From contig CAIUCF010000452.1 in the NCBI GenBank assembly GCA_903897565.1, positions 1 to 10,754 on the forward strand: a stretch of 10,754 nucleotides of DNA, in the 5' to 3' direction. This DNA is from an uncultured Rhodospirillales bacterium (GTDB lineage Bacteria; Pseudomonadota; Alphaproteobacteria; ATCC43930; CGMCC-115725). A program made the position numbers and the translations under genes. The notes under the pieces are model-generated. The model saw only the letters and a program-made list of their open reading frames with translations. It ran no database searches and had not been told where the DNA came from. Below, piece by piece: positions 6,898 to 10,754 of this stretch (its first letter is position 1; every line of letters starts with the position of its first letter).

Positions 6898-6916
6898 CGC
6901 AGCAGAGATTGCTGCG
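6898..6916 (+). promoter_or_regulatory. Candidate proximal DmpR binding site
   Basis: CGCAGCA-GAGAT-TGCTGCG is a 7 bp perfect inverted repeat with a 5 nt spacer. It is centred about 137 bp upstream of the predicted dmpK transcription start and about 41 bp from the distal candidate, close to four helical turns. Its reverse strand contains GCAATCTCTG, nearly the same as the GCAATCATCTG of the distal site. Position and pairing suit an enhancer of a sigma-54 activator. Assignment to DmpR is inference. Confidence 0.38.
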
Positions 6917-7017
6917 GGCCAATATCGACGGCCCCGACAGCGATACCGCGGGATAAGTAATTGTCCTGACTTGTTTCTTCGCTGTCGAAATGATTTTTCT
7001 TTCGTCAGACCAATGCT

Positions 7018-7033
7018 TGGCACAGGCGTTGCT
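7018..7033 (+). promoter_or_regulatory. Sigma-54 (-24/-12) promoter of the phenol hydroxylase operon
   Basis: TGGCAC-AGGCG-TTGCT matches the sigma-54 consensus TGGCAC-N5-TTGCW fully, with the invariant GG (7019-7020) and GC (7031-7032) exactly 10 nt apart. Transcription should start near 7044, leaving a leader of about 80 nt before the dmpK ATG at 7125. It is the expected target of the divergently encoded DmpR, and its place rules out the longer dmpK frame that opens at 6990. Confidence 0.92.
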
Positions 7034-7124
7034 ATTCACTCGCCAACGCCTCGAGACACCGTGCGCGGCCATGCCGCCGCTCGGCCAAGTGTCGGGAAAA
7101 AGCACAGGGCAGGGAATCGCTGGA

Positions 7125-7382
7125 ATGGCCACGACCATCGCGAACGACACCAATGCGGCGCGCCACTACGTCCGGATCACCGGGCGGCGCGGTCGCTTCA
7201 TCGAGTTCGACTACTCGATCGGATCGCCGGAACTCGCCGTCGAGCTGATCATGCCCGAGAAGGCCTTCGCCGAATTCTGCGCCGAGCATCACGCGGTGCA
7301 GTTGACGCCCGAGGAATGCGCCCAGATCGACCGCGAGCGCGCCGAATGGCGCCGCAAGCAGGTCGATACCGGCGACGACTGA
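7125..7382 (+). CDS. dmpK: Phenol hydroxylase auxiliary/assembly subunit P0
   Basis: A small soluble protein (85 residues) of the DmpK family. It is not needed for catalysis in vitro, but in relatives it helps form the active iron-containing oxygenase. The core HYVRITG (14-20), RFIEFDYSIG (24-33), LAVELIMP and AFAEFCAEH are typical of the family, and the length is close to the usual 80-92. The frame stays open upstream to 6990, and an in-frame ATG at 7071 is also possible. I chose ATG 7125 because the sigma-54 start site near 7044 excludes 6990, AGGG lies 10 nt upstream, and the homologous part begins here. It is the first gene of the plus-strand operon, 59 nt before dmpL. Confidence 0.88.
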   Translation: MATTIANDTNAARHYVRITGRRGRFIEFDYSIGSPELAVELIMPEKAFAEFCAEHHAVQLTPEECAQIDRERAEWRRKQVDTGDD

Positions 7383-7441
7383 ACCGACCGCTTCCGCCCA
7401 ACTTCAATTCTCTCCCGTAACCCGTACCAGGAGACTAGACC

Positions 7442-8440
7442 GTGCATATCGACATCAAAGCCGCCTCGCTCCAGCAGAAGCGGCAGGCCTACAAGCATCT
7501 GGCCAAGCGCTTCGGCGAGGACCGCCCGGCCTCGCGCTACGAGGAAGGCACCCTCGACCTCGCGCCGGAAGCCAATTTCCATTACCGCCCGCTCTGGGAT
7601 GCCGATCACGAGCTCTACGACAAGACGCGCAGCAAGATCACGATGAAGGACTGGTACGCGCTGCGCGACCCGCGCCAGTTCTATTACGCCAACTACAACA
7701 TCACGCGCGCCGGCCAGATCGAATCGGTCGAGCATAATTTCGACATGGTCGAAAAGCGCGGCATGCTGACCGCGATCCCGGCCGAATGGGTCGAACGGAT
7801 CACCTTCTACCTGCTGCCGCTGCGCCACTACGAGTGGGGCGCGAACATGAACAACTGCCAGATCACGGCGCTCGGCCATGGCACGGCGTTGACCGCGCCG
7901 ACCTGCTTCGCCATGGGCGACCGCCTCGGCATCGCCCAGCTGATCGGCCGCATCGGCTTGGCGCTCGCGAGCAACAACGAGACCGCGCTCAACGCCGCCA
8001 AGGATGCCTGGGTCAACCACCCGGACTGGCAGGGCGTGCGCAAGATGGTCGAGGATTCGCTGGTCCTCGAAGATCCGATGGAGCTGTTCCTGGCCCAGAA
8101 CCTCGCCCTCGACGGCATCGTCTACCCGCTGGTCTACGGCGCGTTCTCCCGCGAGAGCGACCGCCGCGGCGGCGCCGCCATCTCCTTCCTCTGCTCGTTC
8201 ATGAACGAGTGGTACGAAGAGACCGGCAAATGGGTCGACGCCGTCATCAAGGTCGCCGCCGCCGAGAACGACGAGAACAAGGCGCTGCTGAAGTCCTGGT
8301 TCGCGATCTGGGAAGCCCGCGCCGTCGCCGCTTTCAAGCCGCTCAGCGTCGCGGTGCTCGGCGCCGAAGCCGGGGCCCAGGCGATCGCCGATGTCGAAGC
8401 GACCCTCAAGGCGCGGGCCGCCAAGCTCGGCATCGCCTGA
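7442..8440 (+). CDS. dmpL: Phenol hydroxylase oxygenase beta subunit P1
   Basis: The beta subunit of the (alpha-beta-gamma)2 bacterial multicomponent phenol hydroxylase. It is an all-helical ferritin-like protein that braces DmpN but has no diiron site of its own. It has 332 residues against about 331 in Pseudomonas DmpL. Family segments are NFHYRPLWD (45-53), DPRQFYY (76-82), LLPLRHYEWGANMNN (124-138), MGDRLGIAQ (158-166), KMVEDSLVLEDPMEL (201-215) and DGIVYPLVY (224-232). As expected for beta subunits, no pair of ExxH motifs is seen. The start is GTG at 7442 with AGGAG 8 nt upstream. It is followed by dmpM after 24 nt. A 391-residue minus-strand frame over this gene is an antisense shadow. 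Confidence 0.95.
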   Translation: MHIDIKAASLQQKRQAYKHLAKRFGEDRPASRYEEGTLDLAPEANFHYRPLWDADHELYDKTRSKITMKDWYALRDPRQFYYANYNITRAGQIESVEHNFDMVEKRGMLTAIPAEWVERITFYLLPLRHYEWGANMNNCQITALGHGTALTAPTCFAMGDRLGIAQLIGRIGLALASNNETALNAAKDAWVNHPDWQGVRKMVEDSLVLEDPMELFLAQNLALDGIVYPLVYGAFSRESDRRGGAAISFLCSFMNEWYEETGKWVDAVIKVAAAENDENKALLKSWFAIWEARAVAAFKPLSVAVLGAEAGAQAIADVEATLKARAAKLGIA

Positions 8441-8464
8441 AGCCGTCATCCAAAGGATCATCAA

Positions 8465-8734
8465 ATGAGCAATGTCTCCATCACCCTCTACAACAACGAC
8501 GAATCACGCGGGTTGATCGCGGCGATCCTCAAGGACAACCCGGCCTCCACCACCATGCGGATGCCCGGCGTCGTCAAGATCGACTGCCCGAACAAGCTCA
8601 CGATCCTGCGCGAGACCGTCGAGAACGAACTCGGCCGTCCCTGGGACGTCCAGCAGCTGCATATGTCGTTGGTCTCGCTGTCGGGCATGGTCGACGAAGA
8701 CGACGACTACTTCACCATCGCCTGGAATCATTGA
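8465..8734 (+). CDS. dmpM: Phenol hydroxylase regulatory/effector subunit P2
   Basis: A cofactor-free 89-residue protein of the MmoB/DmpM family. It docks on the oxygenase near the diiron centre and is required for efficient turnover of reducing equivalents into hydroxylation. The N-terminal VSITLYNNDESRGLIAAIL (4-22), the PGVVKIDCPNKLTI segment (34-47) and the RPWDVQQLHMSLVSLSG segment (58-74) are diagnostic. The length is normal. ATG at 8465 has AAAGGA 7 nt upstream. It lies between dmpL and dmpN as in all known phenol hydroxylase operons, 17 nt before dmpN. Confidence 0.95.
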   Translation: MSNVSITLYNNDESRGLIAAILKDNPASTTMRMPGVVKIDCPNKLTILRETVENELGRPWDVQQLHMSLVSLSGMVDEDDDYFTIAWNH

Positions 8735-8751
8735 GTTAGGAGCCCGGAATC

Positions 8752-10275
8752 ATGAGCGTCACCGCCCCGAAGAAACTGAGCCTCAAGGAACGCTACCGCA
8801 TCCTGACCCGTGGTCTCGACTGGACCCCGACCTATCAGGAGCCGGCCAAGATCTTCCCCCATGCCGAGTTCGAAGGCATCAAGATCCGCGACTGGGACGG
8901 CTTCGTCGACCCGTTCCGCCTGACCATGGACAGCTACTGGAAGTACCAGGCCGAGAAGGAGCGCAAGCTCTACGCCGTGCTCGACAGCTTCCAGCAGAAC
9001 AACGGCCAGACCGCGATCACCGACGGCCGCTACGTCAATGTGCTGAAGATCTTCCTGACCGCCATCACCCCCGGCGAATACCAGGCGCATCGCGGCTTCG
9101 CCATGCTCGGCCGCCAGGTCCCGAACGTCGGCCTGCGCATCGCCGCGCAGATGCAGTCGCTCGACGAGCTGCGCCACGCCCAGACGCAGATCCACAGCTG
9201 CAGCCACTACAACAAGTATTTCGACGGGCTGCACTCCTTCTCCTACCAGCATGACCGCGTCTGGTACCTGTCGGTGGTGAAGTCGTTCTTCGACGATGCC
9301 CGCACCTCGGGTCCGTTCGAGTTCCTGATCGCGATCGGCTTCTCGTTCGAATATGTGCTGACCAACCTGCTGTTCGTGCCGTTCATGTCGGGCGCCGCCT
9401 ATAACGGCGATCTCTCGACCGTGACCTTCGGCTTCTCGGCGCAGTCGGATGAATCGCGCCACATGACCCTCGGGCTCGAGGCCATCAAGTTCATCCTCGA
9501 GCAGCACGAGGACAACGCCGCGATCGTGCAGAAGTGGATCGACAAGTGGTTCTGGCGCGGCTACCGCATCCTCGCCATCCTGGCGATGATGATGGACTAT
9601 ATGCTGCCCAAGCGGATCATGCCGTGGAAGGACGCCTGGGACATCTATTTCAACGAGGCCGGCGGCGCCCTGTTCGGCGATCTCGCCCGCTACGGCATCA
9701 AGATGCCCAACACCGCCGAAGTCGCCAACAAGGAGGCCTTCCGCCTCTCGACCGAGACCATGCTGACCTTCTACCAGATGGGCCACGCCTCGGGCTTCCA
9801 TTCCTGGCTGCCGTCGGAAGACGAGCTGAAATGGCTCGCCGAAGCCTATGGTCCGGAGTGGGAGCGGCTCTACCTGCCGCGCTTCAAGTATTTCCGCGAG
9901 CTGGAAGCCAAGGGCGAGCATTACTACAACCCGTCGCTGCCGCAGCTCTGCCAGGTCTGCCAGATTCCGATGTTCTTCACCGAGCCGGATGATCCGACCA
10001 AGATCTGCTTTCGCGACACCGTCTACAACGGCGACCGCTATCACTTCTGCTCCGACGGCTGTCAGCACATCTTCGAGGGCGAGCCCGAGAAGTATGTCCA
10101 GGCCTGGCTGCCGGTGCATCAGGTGATGCAGGGGAATTGCGGCGGCGCCACCATCGACGAGATCCGCAAATACTGGCGGGTCGAGGACGGCGAGGACAAT
10201 TACGACTATGTCGGCTCGCCCGACGAAACCATGTGGAAAAGCTGGCAGGCCGATCGCCTCAAGGTCGGCAGCTAA
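8752..10275 (+). CDS. dmpN: Phenol hydroxylase oxygenase alpha subunit P3 (diiron catalytic subunit)
   Basis: The catalytic subunit, which hydroxylates phenol to catechol with O2 and electrons from the reductase. It has 507 residues, slightly shorter than the roughly 515 of Pseudomonas DmpN. The carboxylate-bridged diiron ligands are all in place: E109 (in PGEYQAHRG), E139/H142 (DELRH), E200 (in FSFEYVLTN) and E234/H237 (DESRH). The C-terminal part has CxxC (C400, C403) and CxxxC (C433, C437), matching the four-cysteine zinc site known in the phenol hydroxylase alpha subunit. TTAGGAG lies 9 nt before the ATG. Downstream, a 65 nt gap with a strong hairpin separates it from dmpO. No sign of frameshift or truncation. 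A 463-residue antisense frame is a shadow. Confidence 0.97.
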   Translation: MSVTAPKKLSLKERYRILTRGLDWTPTYQEPAKIFPHAEFEGIKIRDWDGFVDPFRLTMDSYWKYQAEKERKLYAVLDSFQQNNGQTAITDGRYVNVLKIFLTAITPGEYQAHRGFAMLGRQVPNVGLRIAAQMQSLDELRHAQTQIHSCSHYNKYFDGLHSFSYQHDRVWYLSVVKSFFDDARTSGPFEFLIAIGFSFEYVLTNLLFVPFMSGAAYNGDLSTVTFGFSAQSDESRHMTLGLEAIKFILEQHEDNAAIVQKWIDKWFWRGYRILAILAMMMDYMLPKRIMPWKDAWDIYFNEAGGALFGDLARYGIKMPNTAEVANKEAFRLSTETMLTFYQMGHASGFHSWLPSEDELKWLAEAYGPEWERLYLPRFKYFRELEAKGEHYYNPSLPQLCQVCQIPMFFTEPDDPTKICFRDTVYNGDRYHFCSDGCQHIFEGEPEKYVQAWLPVHQVMQGNCGGATIDEIRKYWRVEDGEDNYDYVGSPDETMWKSWQADRLKVGS

Positions 10276-10280
10276 GCCTG

Positions 10281-10313
10281 TCTCTCCCCCTCCCCCGTCA
10301 AGGGGGAGGACTT
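10281..10313. repeat. C/G-rich palindromic repeat inside the hydroxylase operon
   Basis: A hairpin with 8 bp arms CCTCCCCC (10289-10296) and GGGGGAGG (10302-10309) and loop GTCAA. On the minus strand it reads AAGTCCTCCCCCTTGA, identical to 801-816 in the dmpC-dmpE gap. It fills much of the dmpN-dmpO spacer, ending about 15 nt before the dmpO ribosome site. A stem this stable could act as a processing or mRNA-stability element between the alpha and gamma subunit genes. No T-run follows, so a terminator is unlikely. Confidence 0.8.
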
Positions 10314-10340
10314 GAAACCGTTCGATACAGGGATTCCATC

Positions 10341-10703
10341 ATGCCCGTTCAAGCACTCAAGCCCGGCTACAAGGGCGAAGTCAAAGACGCCCAGGCCAAT
10401 TTCCATGGCAACCAGCTGGTCTATCTCCACTGGGCCGATCATCTGATCATGGCCTTCCCGATCGCGCTGCCGCTGCCGCCGAACACGCCGTTCCGCGCCC
10501 TGATCACGGACATCGCGCCCAATGCCTTCGCGATGCACCCGGAATTCAAGAAGATCGACTGGAGCAAGGTCACCTGGCAGCTCGATCGCAAGCCGTTTAC
10601 GCCCGATCTCGACAAGACTCTCGCCGAGAACGGTGTCGGCCATAAATCCGCGCTCGTCTTCACCGCCCCCGGCCTGATGGGCCTGGCCGGGGTGAGCGCG
10701 TAG
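10341..10703 (+). CDS. dmpO: Phenol hydroxylase oxygenase gamma subunit P4
   Basis: The small third subunit of the (alpha-beta-gamma)2 oxygenase, 120 residues against about 118 in relatives. Family signatures are ANFHGNQLVYLHW (19-31), the proline-rich ALPLPPNTPF (42-51), HPEFKKIDWSKVTW (66-79), LAENGVGHKSAL (94-105) and the C-terminal TAPGLMGLAG. The start is ATG at 10341 with CAGGGA about 7 nt upstream. The longer open frame reaching back to 10137 overlaps dmpN in another frame and was rejected. The next gene should be dmpP, the FAD/2Fe-2S reductase, but the window ends 51 nt later. Confidence 0.94.
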   Translation: MPVQALKPGYKGEVKDAQANFHGNQLVYLHWADHLIMAFPIALPLPPNTPFRALITDIAPNAFAMHPEFKKIDWSKVTWQLDRKPFTPDLDKTLAENGVGHKSALVFTAPGLMGLAGVSA

Positions 10704-10720
10704 GGCTCGCCCTTTCTTAT

Positions 10721-10749
10721 TCCGTCATCCCGGCGAAAGCCGGGATCCA
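10721..10749 (+). repeat. Dispersed palindromic element with GAAA-loop hairpin
   Basis: The core ATCCCGGC-GAAA-GCCGGGAT (10727-10746) forms a stem of 8 bp closed by a GAAA tetraloop. The 29 nt unit is identical to the reverse complement of the element at 6792-6820 upstream of dmpR. It lies 17 nt after the dmpO stop and could be one half of another inverted pair continuing past the window. It might attenuate or stabilise the transcript between dmpO and the expected reductase gene. Confidence 0.85.
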
Positions 10750-10754
10750 TCGGG

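Larger units (their letters stand above)
6675..7124. other. 450 bp control region between divergent dmpR and dmpK
   Basis: No gene is supported here. From the dmpR side it holds the dmpR ribosome site, an inverted pair of dispersed palindromes (6706-6820), two candidate activator sites (6858-6871 and 6898-6916), an A/T-richer tract (about 6953-7010) suited to bending, the -24/-12 promoter (7018-7033) and an untranslated leader of about 80 nt before dmpK. The minus-strand open frame covering 6671-7153 translates the palindromes into the telltale IPAKAGIQ and SGFRRND peptides of such repeats and is not a gene. I could not identify a convincing promoter for dmpR itself. Confidence 0.75.

Noticed and set aside
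6671..7153. Minus-strand frame of 160 residues upstream of dmpR
   Set aside because: It translates the dispersed palindromes into IPAKAGIQ and SGFRRND peptides, a known artefact, and crosses the sigma-54 promoter.
7289..8464. 391-residue open frame on the minus strand
   Set aside because: It lies opposite dmpL, has no recognisable motif, and would cut across the operon. It is a codon-bias shadow.
8728..10119. 463-residue open frame on the minus strand
   Set aside because: It is antisense to dmpN, whose metal ligands are all intact. Low-complexity mirror composition.
1..10754. CRISPR array, tRNA, rRNA, transposase or phage genes
   Set aside because: No regularly spaced repeats, no cloverleaf-like segments and no recombinase or transposase frames were seen. 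All long frames are explained by the catabolic genes, dmpR and the transporter.

Overview
This window carries most of a dmp/phl-type phenol degradation cluster from a high-GC proteobacterium. An alphaproteobacterium is the most likely host. The basis for that is GC-rich codon use, tightly spaced operons, and two kinds of dispersed GC-rich palindrome common in that class: one with a CCGGCGAAAGCCGG core, and one with a CCTCCCCC/GGGGGAGG stem. The taxonomic call is inference; no rRNA or other marker gene is present.

Layout, left to right. Minus strand, 3750 down to the left edge: a meta-cleavage operon in the order dmpQ (2Fe-2S ferredoxin), dmpB (catechol 2,3-dioxygenase), dmpC (2-hydroxymuconic semialdehyde dehydrogenase) and dmpE (2-oxopent-4-enoate hydratase, running off the edge). 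A palindrome-rich gap of about 160 bp separates dmpC and dmpE, in the place where dmpD sits in the Pseudomonas operon. Plus strand, 3982-4956: a CzcD-like cation diffusion facilitator with a histidine-rich N-terminus, an unexpected member of a phenol cluster. Minus strand, 4953-6674: dmpR, the phenol-sensing sigma-54 activator. Its stop codon overlaps that of the transporter in the shared tetramer CTAG. Positions 6675-7124: a 450 bp control region holding an inverted pair of dispersed repeats, two candidate activator sites and an excellent -24/-12 promoter. Plus strand, 7125-10703: dmpK, dmpL, dmpM, dmpN and dmpO, the multicomponent phenol hydroxylase without its reductase (dmpP), which would be expected just past the right edge.

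How it fits together: phenol binds the DmpR sensor domain, and DmpR activates the sigma-54 promoter ahead of dmpK. The hydroxylase (DmpL/N/O oxygenase, DmpM effector, DmpK assembly factor) turns phenol into catechol. DmpB opens the ring, and DmpQ keeps DmpB active by re-reducing its iron. DmpC oxidises the semialdehyde, and DmpE hydrates the dienoate further down. Compared with the single dmpKLMNOPQBCDEFGHI operon of Pseudomonas, the pathway here is split into two separately promoted units pointing away from each other. I could see no -24/-12 promoter ahead of dmpQ.

The chemistry is that of known families, and I do not see a new enzymatic system. The parts worth a second look are organisational: the metal transporter locked tail-to-tail with dmpR, the split operon with a different-looking promoter region, the candidate DmpR sites, and the repeats placed inside the operons.
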